Shown: positions 43,847 through 52,603 of the stretch, in pieces
How positions within the stretch are numbered: the first letter of the stretch is position 1
How the letters are laid out: the number at the start of each line of letters is the position of its first letter
Source: JANWWM01 sp046719715
GTDB lineage: Bacteria; Bacteroidota; Chlorobiia; Chlorobiales; Thermochlorobacteraceae
Assembly (NCBI GenBank): GCA_046719715.1
Contig: JBDNCJ010000002.1
Span: forward strand, 1 to 64,000
Length of the DNA: 64,000 nucleotides
Reading direction: 5' to 3'
The notes under the pieces: generated by a model
Told to the model about the DNA's origin: nothing
Databases searched by the model: none
What the model saw: only the letters and a program-made list of their open reading frames with translations
Program-made: the position numbers and the translations under genes

Positions 43847-45037
43847 TTATGCGGTTGCCACAACGGGCTGTTGTGCATAGGCTTGCTCGAAAATTTCCAC
43901 GACTTCATGCAGAGTAGGTTGAACGGGATTAGTGAATCCACAAGCATCTTTCATTGCGTTCTTCGCCATAATCTCAAAATCCTTCGGTTCTGCCCCAAGC
44001 ACTTTGAGGTTCAGCGGAATTTCCACCCGTTGTTTGAGTTCGGAAATTTCATAGATTAAGCGCATTGCTCTTTCCAATGGCGAGAGCGAACTGTTACCAT
44101 TCAAGTGATGCAGTTCGTTGTAAATTTCTGCCATTCGCACTGCCGCGCCGCGCACATTGAAGGTTTCTACCACAGGCAGCAAAATCGCATTACAGACACC
44201 GTGCGGATAATCGTAGAATCCACCGAGTTGATGCGCCATCGCATGCACATATCCCAATCCTGCATTGTTAAACGCAACCCCCGCCATGTATTGCGCATAT
44301 GCCATCTTCGTTCGGGCTTCAATGTTCTTGCCGTCGTCGTAGGCTTGGGGCAAATACTTGAAGATGAGCTTGATAGCGGCTAAGGCGTTTGCATCGGTCA
44401 GTTGGGTTGCACCGGTCGAGACATATGCTTCAACAGCATGGGTGAGTGCATCTAAGCCTGTGGCGGCAGTCAGAGACTTGGGCATGCCGACCATTGTTTC
44501 GGGGTCATCAATGGCTAACAGCGGCGTAACTTGCCAGTCAATAATCGCCATTTTGACTTTTCGACTGGTGTCGGTAATGATTGAAAAACGCGTCATTTCT
44601 GCCGCAGTTCCAGCCGTTGTATTGATGCTGAATAACGGTGCCGGACGATTGACCACTTTGTTGACCCCTTCATAGTCGTGAATGCGACCTTTGTTCGTTG
44701 CCGTTACTGCGACGGCTTTGGCGCAATCGTGCGAACTACCACCGCCTAATGAAATAATGAGGTCGCACTTGTTGTCTTTATAGACTTGCAGTGCCTCTTC
44801 GACGTTCGTATCGGTTGGGTTTGGATGAACGCCACCCCAAAGCGTTGATGATGCACCCGCTTGTTCAATCAATGACTGCACTTTTTTGGCTAAGTCCGTC
44901 TTGGCTAAAAAGCCGTCCGTAATTATCAAGACCGAGCGTGCTTTTGCGCTTCTGACCTCTTCTGTAAGCGCATTCAGGCTGCCTGCGCCGAACACATACT
45001 TATTCGGTGAAAAATGATACACAGCTTGCTGATTCAT
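43847..45037 (-). CDS. Iron-containing alcohol dehydrogenase
   Basis: The enzyme has 396 aa. It oxidises alcohols to aldehydes with NAD. The ATG at 45037 (MNQQAVYHFSPNKYVF) has an AAGGAGAG site; a longer frame from 45100 is not credible. The family marks are the GGGSSHDCAKAVAVTATN nucleotide loop, the TTAGTAAEMTRFSIITD region and the metal-ligand helices with HAMAHQLGGFYDYPHGVCNA. It resembles the EutG/YqhD-like type II ADH. It sits downstream of the aldehyde dehydrogenase with an intrinsic terminator between them, so the two may be expressed at different levels. Confidence 0.93.
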   Translation of the reverse strand: MNQQAVYHFSPNKYVFGAGSLNALTEEVRSAKARSVLIITDGFLAKTDLAKKVQSLIEQAGASSTLWGGVHPNPTDTNVEEALQVYKDNKCDLIISLGGGSSHDCAKAVAVTATNKGRIHDYEGVNKVVNRPAPLFSINTTAGTAAEMTRFSIITDTSRKVKMAIIDWQVTPLLAIDDPETMVGMPKSLTAATGLDALTHAVEAYVSTGATQLTDANALAAIKLIFKYLPQAYDDGKNIEARTKMAYAQYMAGVAFNNAGLGYVHAMAHQLGGFYDYPHGVCNAILLPVVETFNVRGAAVRMAEIYNELHHLNGNSSLSPLERAMRLIYEISELKQRVEIPLNLKVLGAEPKDFEIMAKNAMKDACGFTNPVQPTLHEVVEIFEQAYAQQPVVATA

Positions 45038-45068
45038 TGTTACTCTCCTTTCCTTTTTGTTCATGAGT

Positions 45069-45100
45069 AAAAAAGTGGTAGCCTTTTTTGAGGCTACCAC
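45069..45100 (-). terminator. Intrinsic terminator between ALDH and ADH genes
   Basis: Minus strand: a 9-bp perfect stem GTGGTAGCC/GGCTACCAC around an 8-base loop followed by TTTTTT. It lies 14 bases after the ALDH stop and 32 bases before the ADH ATG. Confidence 0.9.
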
Positions 45101-45113
45101 CGATTTTGACTTC

Positions 45114-46649
45114 TTAAAAGAAGCCCAACTTATTTTTGCTGTAAGAAATCAGAATGTTCTTGTTTTGACGATAGTGATTGAGCATCATCAGGTGCGTTTC
45201 GCGACCGAAGCCCGACTTCTTGTAACCGCCAAACGGCGCATGTGCAGGATAAGCGTGATAGCAATTGACCCACACTCTTCCGGCTTGAATCGCACGTGGA
45301 ACGCGGTAGGCTTCGTGCATGTCGCGCGTCCAAACGCCAGCGCCGAGACCGTAGAGTGTGTCGTTGGCAATCGCAATGGCTTCGGCTTCGTCTTTGAATG
45401 TCGTCAGTGCGGTTACAGGTCCGAAGATTTCTTCTTGGAAAACGCGCATTTTGTTGTTGCCTTTGAGAATCGTCGGTTCAATGTAGAAGCCTTTCTCCAA
45501 GCCACTGTTGATTGTTGCACGCTTGCCACCCAGCAGCACTTCTGCGCCTTCTTTTTTGGCAATGTCGAAGTAAGAGAGAATTTTCTCGAGCTGGTCGTTA
45601 GAGGCTTGTGCGCCAATCATGGTGTGCTCATCGAGCGGATTGCCTTGCTTGATGGCTTTCGTGCGCGCGACAAAACGCTCAATGAACTTATCGGCGATGC
45701 TTTCTTGAACGAGCACACGTGACGGGCAGGTGCACACTTCGCCTTGATTGAGTGCGAAAAGCACAGCACCTTCCAAGCACTTGTCGAAGAATTCATCGTC
45801 GCTGTCCATTACGCTCTTGAAGTAGATGTTGGGCGATTTACCGCCGAGTTCCATTGTGGCAGGAATAAGATTTTCGGCAGTGTATTGCAGAATTAGGCGT
45901 CCTGTTGTGGTTTCGCCCGTGAAGGCAACTTTGCTCACGCGCGGCGACGAAGCCAGCGGCTTGCCCGCCTCAATGCCGAATCCATTGACCACATTGAGCA
46001 CCCCTTCGGGCAGAATGTCTTGGATAAGTTCCAACCAGACCATAATGCTTGTGGGGGTTTGTTCAGCAGGCTTGACAACTGTGCAGCAACCAGCCGCCAA
46101 AGCCGGTGCGATTTTCCATGCCGCCATCAAAAGCGGGAAATTCCAAGGAATGATTTGCCCGATGACACCAATTGGCTCTTTGATGTTGAGCGAAAGCGTG
46201 TTGTCGTCTAACTCCGATGCCGTGCCTTCTTCGGCGCGAATCACGCCTGCAAAGTAGCGATAATGGTCGACGACGAGCGGCAAATCTGCATTGAGCGTTT
46301 CGCGAATCGGCTTACCATTATCCATCGTCTCAACTTCGGCAAGATAGACAAGGTTTTTCTCGGTGATGTCCGCAATTTTCAAAAGCAGGTTGCTTCGCTC
46401 GGTTGCTGATGTGCGCGACCACTTCGGAAAGGCTTTGTGCGCCGCATCGAGCGCAAGGTCGATGTCTTCTTTGGTTGAGCGCGCCACTTCCGAGATGAGC
46501 GAGCCGTCAACGGGCGAAAAGTTTTCAAAGTATTGCCCTTTGACTGGCGGCGTCCACTTACCGCCAATGAAATTTTCATAGCGCGATTTGAACTTCGGAC
46601 GTGCGTGAAGTGTGGCGGAATTCACGGCTTCTTCGACGAGCATTGTCAT
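45114..46649 (-). CDS. NAD-dependent aldehyde dehydrogenase (acetaldehyde type)
   Basis: The enzyme has 511 aa. It oxidises aldehydes to acids. Catalytic Cys is in LFALNQGEVCTCPSRVLVQ and the general-base Glu in MELGGKSPNIYF. The NAD fold is at about 160-250 (IPWNFPLLMAAWKIAPALAA). The GEVCTCPSR form and length fit the AcoD/ExaC-like enzymes of ethanol metabolism. The ATG at 46649 has an AAGGAGAA site. It is divergent from an AraC-type regulator across a 234-base promoter region and is the first gene of the alcohol locus. Confidence 0.94.
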   Translation of the reverse strand: MTMLVEEAVNSATLHARPKFKSRYENFIGGKWTPPVKGQYFENFSPVDGSLISEVARSTKEDIDLALDAAHKAFPKWSRTSATERSNLLLKIADITEKNLVYLAEVETMDNGKPIRETLNADLPLVVDHYRYFAGVIRAEEGTASELDDNTLSLNIKEPIGVIGQIIPWNFPLLMAAWKIAPALAAGCCTVVKPAEQTPTSIMVWLELIQDILPEGVLNVVNGFGIEAGKPLASSPRVSKVAFTGETTTGRLILQYTAENLIPATMELGGKSPNIYFKSVMDSDDEFFDKCLEGAVLFALNQGEVCTCPSRVLVQESIADKFIERFVARTKAIKQGNPLDEHTMIGAQASNDQLEKILSYFDIAKKEGAEVLLGGKRATINSGLEKGFYIEPTILKGNNKMRVFQEEIFGPVTALTTFKDEAEAIAIANDTLYGLGAGVWTRDMHEAYRVPRAIQAGRVWVNCYHAYPAHAPFGGYKKSGFGRETHLMMLNHYRQNKNILISYSKNKLGFF

Positions 46650-46671
46650 ACAAGTTCTCCTTACAGATTTG

Positions 46672-46832
46672 GTTAATTGGAATTCTAGAATTGGAACTGC
46701 CGATTGGCATTGAGGCGAAGTTCAACAATAGTTTTCAAACCCGATTGCACAATCGTCCCATCTTCTTGCACGATTGTCTCTTTTTTTTGACCGCATTTTG
46801 GCGTAAGTTCTTTTCTCAATATTCCAATTAAC
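46672..46832. promoter_or_regulatory. Divergent control region with repeated AATTGGAA boxes
   Basis: Between ALDH and the AraC-type gene, AATTGGAA occurs at 46675-46682 and 46689-46696 (14 bases apart, enclosing a perfect palindrome AATTCTAGAATT). Its complement TTCCAATT occurs at 46822-46829. The outer boxes extend to a 12-bp perfect inverted pair, GTTAATTGGAAT and ATTCCAATTAAC. Direct repeats of this kind suit AraC-family dimers. Operator function is inferred. Confidence 0.55.
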
Positions 46833-46883
46833 GAACGATGTCGACCTTCTACGGCTATCGTTAAATCAAGAAAGGAGTACCCA

Positions 46884-47813
46884 ATGTTTTCCACGCAACA
46901 CCGCCGCAACCTTGAAAAACGCTTGCAAACGCTCATTGAGAATCGAAGCGTCTATACCCTTGAAAATTCTGAACTCAATCTCTTTGAAACCTACCAGCGA
47001 TGCTTTTCCGTTGAACTCCAATTCCGCGAGCCGATTGCCGTTACGATGATTCAAGGCAAAAAAGTCATGCATCTTTCAGAACAACATCATTTTGATTTTT
47101 TTCCGAATCAATCGCTCATCTTGCCTGCCAATGAACCGATGAAGATTGATTTTCCCGAAGCCTCGATGGAAAATCCCACTCGTTGTCTTGCATTGGCAAT
47201 CTCCCCTGAATTGATTCGCGCCGTCGCCGCCGACCTCAACGAGCAATTTCCAAAACTTGACTCCCAACCATGGAATTTAGACGAGACCCAATTTTACTTG
47301 GGAGACGACCGACGCATCGTCCAAACCATTCATCAACTCGTTCAAATTTTCGTCGATGATGAACCCGCCAAAGACATCCTTGCTTCGCTCAAATTGCGCG
47401 AACTCTTGGTGCGCGCCATGCAAACCCAAGCCAAACTGCTTCTCTTGAAAGAGTGTAATCAACGGGCTCAACATCATCGCCTTGCCGCCGCGATTGATTA
47501 CATCAAAGCGCATTTGCACGAGCGTATCTGCATCGAAGACCTTTGTAAAAAAAGTTGTATGAGTCGGCAACACTTCTTCCGAAGTTTCAAACAAGAATTA
47601 GGAATTACGCCGATTGAGTTCATCAATCAAGAGCGGATTAAACTTGCTAAGCAATACCTTGCCTACTCGCATTTGTCAGTTTCAGAGGTCTGTTATCAGG
47701 TTGGTTTTAGCAGCGTCGCCTATTTTGACCGCGTCTTCAAACACTACGTCGGAAAATCGCCTCGCACGTTCCAACAAGAGCTTTTACAAACTTCACTATC
47801 AAACGGAAAATGA
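46884..47813 (+). CDS. AraC-family regulator of the alcohol locus
   Basis: The protein has 309 aa. The N-terminal half (about 20-190) is the AraC-type sensing domain (RCFSVELQFREPIAVTMIQG, a cupin-like region). The C-terminal 100 residues are the double helix-turn-helix: CIEDLCKKSCMSRQHFFRSF then KQELGITPIEFINQERIKLA and VCYQVGFSSVAYFDRVFKHY. An AAAGGAG site precedes the ATG. It is divergent from the ALDH gene, so it probably controls it in response to an aldehyde or alcohol. Its stop overlaps the next ATG by four bases. Confidence 0.9.
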   Translation: MFSTQHRRNLEKRLQTLIENRSVYTLENSELNLFETYQRCFSVELQFREPIAVTMIQGKKVMHLSEQHHFDFFPNQSLILPANEPMKIDFPEASMENPTRCLALAISPELIRAVAADLNEQFPKLDSQPWNLDETQFYLGDDRRIVQTIHQLVQIFVDDEPAKDILASLKLRELLVRAMQTQAKLLLLKECNQRAQHHRLAAAIDYIKAHLHERICIEDLCKKSCMSRQHFFRSFKQELGITPIEFINQERIKLAKQYLAYSHLSVSEVCYQVGFSSVAYFDRVFKHYVGKSPRTFQQELLQTSLSNGK

Positions 47814-48925
47814 CGACGCTCCTTGCTGCAATCGCCGTTTGGTTTCAAGCCGTTGCGACGGACTTTTCGCGAACGCGCGCCGTTGTTGAATCGTCAATCA
47901 CCCAACATGCCTTTCCATCTGCGACGCTTCTGATTTGGAAGGACGGTAACATCGTTTTTCACGACAGTTTCGGGCGATTGACCTACGAGCGCAACGCGCG
48001 CAAAACCGACACCTTGACACTCTACGACCTTGCTTCGCTCACCAAGCCCCTCGCTGTTACGCTTTCGCTGATGAAGTTTCACAGCGAGGGTAAAATTCGA
48101 CTCAATGATTCACTCAAAACCTTTCTTCCGCAAACCGCTAACGGCGGCAAAGAACATCTCACGCTCAAAGATTTGCTTTTGCATCAATCAGGCTTGATTG
48201 CGTTCAGGCGATATTATGATTGCTGTTCAACCGAAGCCCAAGTCCTATCAAGGATTTACAGCGACACGCTGATACGGCGCATCGGCGACACGACGATTTA
48301 CAGCGATTTAAATTTCGTTTTGCTCGGCAAAGTGGTTGAAGCGATTTCAGGCAAAAGATTAGATGAACATTTTGCAGAAACCTTTGCTCGTCCGCTGGGC
48401 TTGAAGCATCTGATGTTTTCTCCTCCCGATTCGCTCTCATACCGCATTGCGCCGACCGAAGCCGATACACATTGGAAGTTTTCGTTGCCTCGTCCCAAAG
48501 TCCACGACCCAACGGCGGCGATGCTTCGGGGCGTTTCAGGCAACGCAGGTTTGTTCGGGAATGCAAGCGGCATTTTGCACCTCGTGCTTCCACTTCTCAA
48601 CGGCGGCAAAGTAGATTCCCTTCACTTCTTCACGCCTGAAACGATTGAGATTTTCACTACGCGCGACCCCAAACACAAACTCCGCGCACTCGGCTGGGAT
48701 ATGCGCACCAACAACGAAAAAACTTCAACCGGAAAATACTTTTCAATGAACACCTTCGGACACACCGGCTTCACCGGCACCAGCCTCTGGATTGACCCCT
48801 CGCGAAACCTTTGCGTGATTTTCCTCACCAATCGCGTGTATCCGACCGCCTCTAATCGCCAAATCCTTTCGGTCCGACGCGCTCTGCACGACGCAATTAT
48901 TGAAGATTTAGAACGGCGTAAATAA
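47810..48925 (+). CDS. Serine hydrolase (beta-lactamase/esterase class C fold)
   Basis: The protein has 371 aa. The active-site tetrad is SLTK (LYDLASLTKPLAV), the second motif YSDLN (TIYSDLNFVLLGKVVE) and the third HTGFTG (TFGHTGFTGTSLW), as in EstB-like and penicillin-binding-like hydrolases. A short hydrophobic N-terminus may be a signal (MTTLLAAIAVWFQAVATD). It overlaps the AraC stop (ATGA), so it could be translated with the regulator. Substrate is unknown; an esterase or peptidoglycan-related enzyme is likely rather than an antibiotic resistance enzyme. Confidence 0.88.
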   Translation: MTTLLAAIAVWFQAVATDFSRTRAVVESSITQHAFPSATLLIWKDGNIVFHDSFGRLTYERNARKTDTLTLYDLASLTKPLAVTLSLMKFHSEGKIRLNDSLKTFLPQTANGGKEHLTLKDLLLHQSGLIAFRRYYDCCSTEAQVLSRIYSDTLIRRIGDTTIYSDLNFVLLGKVVEAISGKRLDEHFAETFARPLGLKHLMFSPPDSLSYRIAPTEADTHWKFSLPRPKVHDPTAAMLRGVSGNAGLFGNASGILHLVLPLLNGGKVDSLHFFTPETIEIFTTRDPKHKLRALGWDMRTNNEKTSTGKYFSMNTFGHTGFTGTSLWIDPSRNLCVIFLTNRVYPTASNRQILSVRRALHDAIIEDLERRK

Positions 48926-48955
48926 CCTATCTTTGCGCGACCTAACCTATTGGCA

Positions 48956-50956
48956 ATGACCACGACAACCGACTTTGCACTCCGCTACGACCGTCGGAAT
49001 TTTTCCGATGACGCCTTGCTCGATTTGTATCGCGCGATTCTTCTTCCACGCTTGATTGAAGAAAAGAGTTTGCGGCTCTTGCGTCAGAACAAACTCTCAA
49101 AATGGTTTTCAGGCATTGGACAAGAAGCCATTGCCGTTGGCGCAACAAAAGCCCTGCGCGAGAGTGATTACATTTTTCCACTGCACCGCAATCTCGGTGT
49201 TTTTACCACGCGCAATCTTCCGCTTCAAAAACTTTTCTCGCAGTGGGAAGGCGGGAAAACAGGCTACACCAAAGGACGCGACCGCTCGTTTCACTTCGGT
49301 GCGCCTGAACATCGCATCATCGGCATGATTTCTCACTTGGGCGCGATGCTCGGCGTTGCCGACGGCGTCGCACTCGCTCATCAACTCGATGGCGAACCCG
49401 TCATTGCGCTTGCGTTTTCAGGCGAAGGCGCTACTTCCGAAGGCGACTTTCATGAAGCCCTCAACCTCGCCGCCGTTTGGGATTTGCCCGTGATTTTTCT
49501 CGTGGAAAATAACGGCTACGGACTCTCTACGCCCACACATGAACAATTCCGCTGCAACGCCATCGCCGATAAAGCCGTCGGCTACGGCATAGACGGCGTG
49601 CAAATTGACGGCAATAATATCTTGGAAGTCTATCAAACCATCTCGCAACTTGCATGCGAGATGCGTCGCAATCCAAAGCCCGTTCTCGTTGAAGCCCTCA
49701 CCTTCCGAATGCGCGGACACGAAGAAGCCAGCGGCACGAAATACGTCCCGCAACATCTCTTTGACGAGTGGGCAAAGAAAGACCCCGTTCACAACTTTGA
49801 ACAGTTCTTGCTCGACATCGGCTTGCTCACTCCCTCAATGATTGAGACAATCAAAGACGATTTCAAACACAAAATTGACGACGCTTGGGACGCCGTTTTC
49901 AAAGAGCACCCTCTCACAGCAAATGCCAACGAAGAACTTGCCGACGTTTATGCGCCACAACGCTATACACTCACGCCGCCAAGTTCCAACAACAAGTCTA
50001 AAAAGCGCATGGTCAATGCCATCTCTGACGGCTTGCGCGAAGCGATGCGGCGCGATTCATCTATCGTGATGATGGGACAAGATATTGCCGAATATGGTGG
50101 GGTATTCAAAGTTACGGAAGGATTTGTTGAGGAATTCGGCAAAGCGCGGATTCGCAATACGCCGATATTGGAATCGGGCGCAATCGCATGCGGACTTGGA
50201 CTTTCAATCGCGGGCAAACGTGCGATTGTTGAAATGCAATTTGCCGATTTCGTCTCGTGCGCGTTCAGTCAAATCATTAACAACCTTGCGAAAACGCACT
50301 ATCGCTGGGGGCACGGCGTTAAAGTTCTTGTTCGACTTCCAACGGGTGCAGGCGTCGGCGCAGGACCGTTTCACTCGCAAAGTTTAGAGGCAGTTTTCGC
50401 CCATGTTCCGGGATTGAAAATCGTTTATCCTTCCTCGCCGTTTGATGCAAAAGGACTTTTAACGACTTCCCTGCTTGAAGAAAATCCCGTTCTGTTTTTT
50501 GAACATAAAGCGTTGTATCGCAGCATTGAGGGCGACGTTCCCGACGGCTACTACAACGTGCCACTCGGCGTTGCAAACGCCGTCTCAAGCGGCGAGCGTG
50601 CAACGGTCGTTACTTACGGCGCAGGCGTTCATTGGGCAATGGAACTTGCGCGCGACTTTTCAAATCAACTTGACATTGTTGACTTGCGCACACTCTTGCC
50701 ATTTGATAAAGAGACGATTTTTAATTCTGTTCGGAAAACCAGCAAATGCCTTGTCTTGCATGAAGATACGCTTACAATGGGCATCGGCGCAGAGATTGCC
50801 GCATGGATTGGCGAGCATTGTTTTCGCTATCTTGACGCGCCCGTCATGCGTTTAGGCTCGCTCGATACGCCCGTTCCATTTTCGACTGTGCTTGAAACAG
50901 AGTTTCTGGCAAAACGAAGATTGAAAACAAAACTCACTGAACTTCTTAACTTTTGA
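48956..50956 (+). CDS. 2-oxoacid dehydrogenase E1, fused alpha and beta
   Basis: The protein has 666 aa. Residues about 10-330 are the alpha chain with the thiamine-diphosphate loop FSGEGATSEGDFHEALNLAA, ending in ENNGYGLSTP. Residues about 345-666 are the beta chain (MMGQDIAEYGGVFKVTEGF, then RLPTGAGVGAGPFHSQSLEA). This single-chain form is typical of branched-chain or pyruvate-like E1 in Bacteroidota/Chlorobiota. It decarboxylates a 2-oxoacid and transfers the acyl group to lipoamide E2. No E2 or E3 is nearby. Substrate is uncertain; 3-methyl-2-oxobutanoate is the usual annotation. I start at the ATG at 48956. Confidence 0.92.
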   Translation: MTTTTDFALRYDRRNFSDDALLDLYRAILLPRLIEEKSLRLLRQNKLSKWFSGIGQEAIAVGATKALRESDYIFPLHRNLGVFTTRNLPLQKLFSQWEGGKTGYTKGRDRSFHFGAPEHRIIGMISHLGAMLGVADGVALAHQLDGEPVIALAFSGEGATSEGDFHEALNLAAVWDLPVIFLVENNGYGLSTPTHEQFRCNAIADKAVGYGIDGVQIDGNNILEVYQTISQLACEMRRNPKPVLVEALTFRMRGHEEASGTKYVPQHLFDEWAKKDPVHNFEQFLLDIGLLTPSMIETIKDDFKHKIDDAWDAVFKEHPLTANANEELADVYAPQRYTLTPPSSNNKSKKRMVNAISDGLREAMRRDSSIVMMGQDIAEYGGVFKVTEGFVEEFGKARIRNTPILESGAIACGLGLSIAGKRAIVEMQFADFVSCAFSQIINNLAKTHYRWGHGVKVLVRLPTGAGVGAGPFHSQSLEAVFAHVPGLKIVYPSSPFDAKGLLTTSLLEENPVLFFEHKALYRSIEGDVPDGYYNVPLGVANAVSSGERATVVTYGAGVHWAMELARDFSNQLDIVDLRTLLPFDKETIFNSVRKTSKCLVLHEDTLTMGIGAEIAAWIGEHCFRYLDAPVMRLGSLDTPVPFSTVLETEFLAKRRLKTKLTELLNF

Positions 50957-50959
50957 ATT

Positions 50960-51670
50960 ATGTCCAAACTTCGCATTGGCATTGTGGTTTTTCCCGGCTC
51001 AAATTGCGACCACGACGCACAAGTCGTCGTCAATTCGCTTCCCAACACCGAAGCCGTGATGCTCTGGCACAAAGAGCATACACTCAAAAACGTTGATGCT
51101 GTGATTTTGCCTGGCGGCTTTTCCTTCGGCGACTACTTGCGCACCGGCGCAATCGCCAAGTTCTCTCCTGTTATGACGGAAGTGATAGATTTTGCCATGC
51201 GCGGCAATCCTGTTCTTGGCATTTGCAACGGCTTTCAAATCCTGACGGAGTGCGGGTTGTTAGAGGGCGCACTGCTTCGCAACATCAATCGCCGATTTAT
51301 TTCAAAGCATGTGTTCATTCGCGTTGAAAACAACCAAACCATTTTTACAAGCCAATACCGACAGGGCGACGTGCTCCACATTCCCATCGCACACGGCGAA
51401 GGCAACTACTACGCCGACGATGAAACACTCAAAAAACTTCAAGCCAATCGTCAAATCATCTTTACCTACTGCGACAAAGACGGCAATCTGACGCCCGAAG
51501 CCAATCCAAACGGCTCTCTTCTCAACATCGCTGGCATTTGCAATGAAAAGAAAAATGTGCTCGGCTTAATGCCTCACCCTGAACGCGCCAGCGAAGCCTT
51601 GCTTGGTTCAACCGACGGACGAAAACTTTTTGAATCGCTTGTGACCAGTTTCCTCGTTCAAACGGTTTAG
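50960..51670 (+). CDS. purQ: Phosphoribosylformylglycinamidine synthase, glutaminase subunit
   Basis: The protein has 236 aa. It supplies ammonia from glutamine to the purine pathway. The class I amidotransferase marks are: VVFPGSNCDHD, FSFGDYLRTGAIAK, nucleophile GICNGFQILTE, and the His-Glu pair VLGLMPHPERASEALLGS. Length is standard. It begins 3 bases after the E1 stop. The partner purL and purS genes are not here. Confidence 0.96.
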   Translation: MSKLRIGIVVFPGSNCDHDAQVVVNSLPNTEAVMLWHKEHTLKNVDAVILPGGFSFGDYLRTGAIAKFSPVMTEVIDFAMRGNPVLGICNGFQILTECGLLEGALLRNINRRFISKHVFIRVENNQTIFTSQYRQGDVLHIPIAHGEGNYYADDETLKKLQANRQIIFTYCDKDGNLTPEANPNGSLLNIAGICNEKKNVLGLMPHPERASEALLGSTDGRKLFESLVTSFLVQTV

Positions 51671-51697
51671 CGTTTTTTCAATTTGAATGCTCTCGCT

Positions 51698-52573
51698 ATG
51701 CGTGTCTTGCTTCTTTTGATTTTTCTCTCACTCTCAACCATGCTTTCCGGACAACCATTGAGCCACACTAACGATGCGCATACTCCCAAATTTTACCCCG
51801 CGCAAATCACCTACGACTCGACGTCGTTTCAATCCTTCTATGCGTCTTATCAAGCCTTCAAGCAAAAGTATCAATTCATTTATCTGAGAGAAATTTTGGA
51901 TTCTGTCGGTTGCACGATTGGACAACTTGCCTACGCCGCCAAGCCAATTATGCTCAACTACAAGCCATATTTGAAAAATCGCGATACCACTTCAGCCATG
52001 CTGATGGCAGTTCGAAGATTCATTGACGAAAACGCATTTCTCTTCCATACCGAATCCAATCAAATTGTTCTGAACTCGATTGTTGAGGAAAACGGTTACA
52101 AGAGCATCTTGTTTGAGTGTTCAGACTATCGCAACGGCTATCGTGCCGGCGGCAAGACGAAAGGTATGATTGAATTTGTGCTCGGAAAAAACGGTGAACT
52201 CGCTGTTCTGGCGTCGACTTCAATTCGTAAGAAACCGGTGCCCGTTGAGAAGCCGTCTATTTCGCCTGACCAACTGACCAAATCACTTCTCTATCGCCGA
52301 TTCACGGTGGATTTAGGCGAGCAATCTTTTTCATATTTAGTCGATAGAATTGATGTCATCAAGGTTAAACGTATGTGTGTTTATGAAGTGCGCGATTACG
52401 ACGAGATTGAAAACGAACAGGGCGAACTCATAGAGCGACGCTTGCGCAAGTCGAGTGTGCATTTAGCGTTCGAAGTTGAAATTGAAATCGGCTACAAAAA
52501 GCCTATTGTGCGGCTTTATATTGACGCCTTCACAGGCAAGGAACTGGCTATCGAGTATCCTTTTTTAGAATGA
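51698..52573 (+). CDS. Secreted protein of unknown function
   Basis: The protein has 291 aa from the ATG at 51698 (MRVLLLLIFLSLSTML). A TTG 15 bases upstream is a weaker choice. Signal, then a mostly mixed alpha/beta sequence with no repeats or catalytic motif. There is a conserved-looking GYRAGGKTKGMIEFVLGKNG segment near 150, and the C-terminal YKKPIVRLYIDAFTGKELAI may be a PepSY-like hairpin. The family is not recognised. It follows purQ by 27 bases. Confidence 0.7.
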   Translation: MRVLLLLIFLSLSTMLSGQPLSHTNDAHTPKFYPAQITYDSTSFQSFYASYQAFKQKYQFIYLREILDSVGCTIGQLAYAAKPIMLNYKPYLKNRDTTSAMLMAVRRFIDENAFLFHTESNQIVLNSIVEENGYKSILFECSDYRNGYRAGGKTKGMIEFVLGKNGELAVLASTSIRKKPVPVEKPSISPDQLTKSLLYRRFTVDLGEQSFSYLVDRIDVIKVKRMCVYEVRDYDEIENEQGELIERRLRKSSVHLAFEVEIEIGYKKPIVRLYIDAFTGKELAIEYPFLE

Positions 52574-52603
52574 TTTTTTGAAACCTTCCAACAACTACTG
52601 CTG

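Noticed and set aside
47810..48925. Serine hydrolase as an antibiotic-resistance beta-lactamase
   Set aside because: The motifs fit the general esterase/peptidase branch (SLTK, YSD, HTG), with no resistance context.
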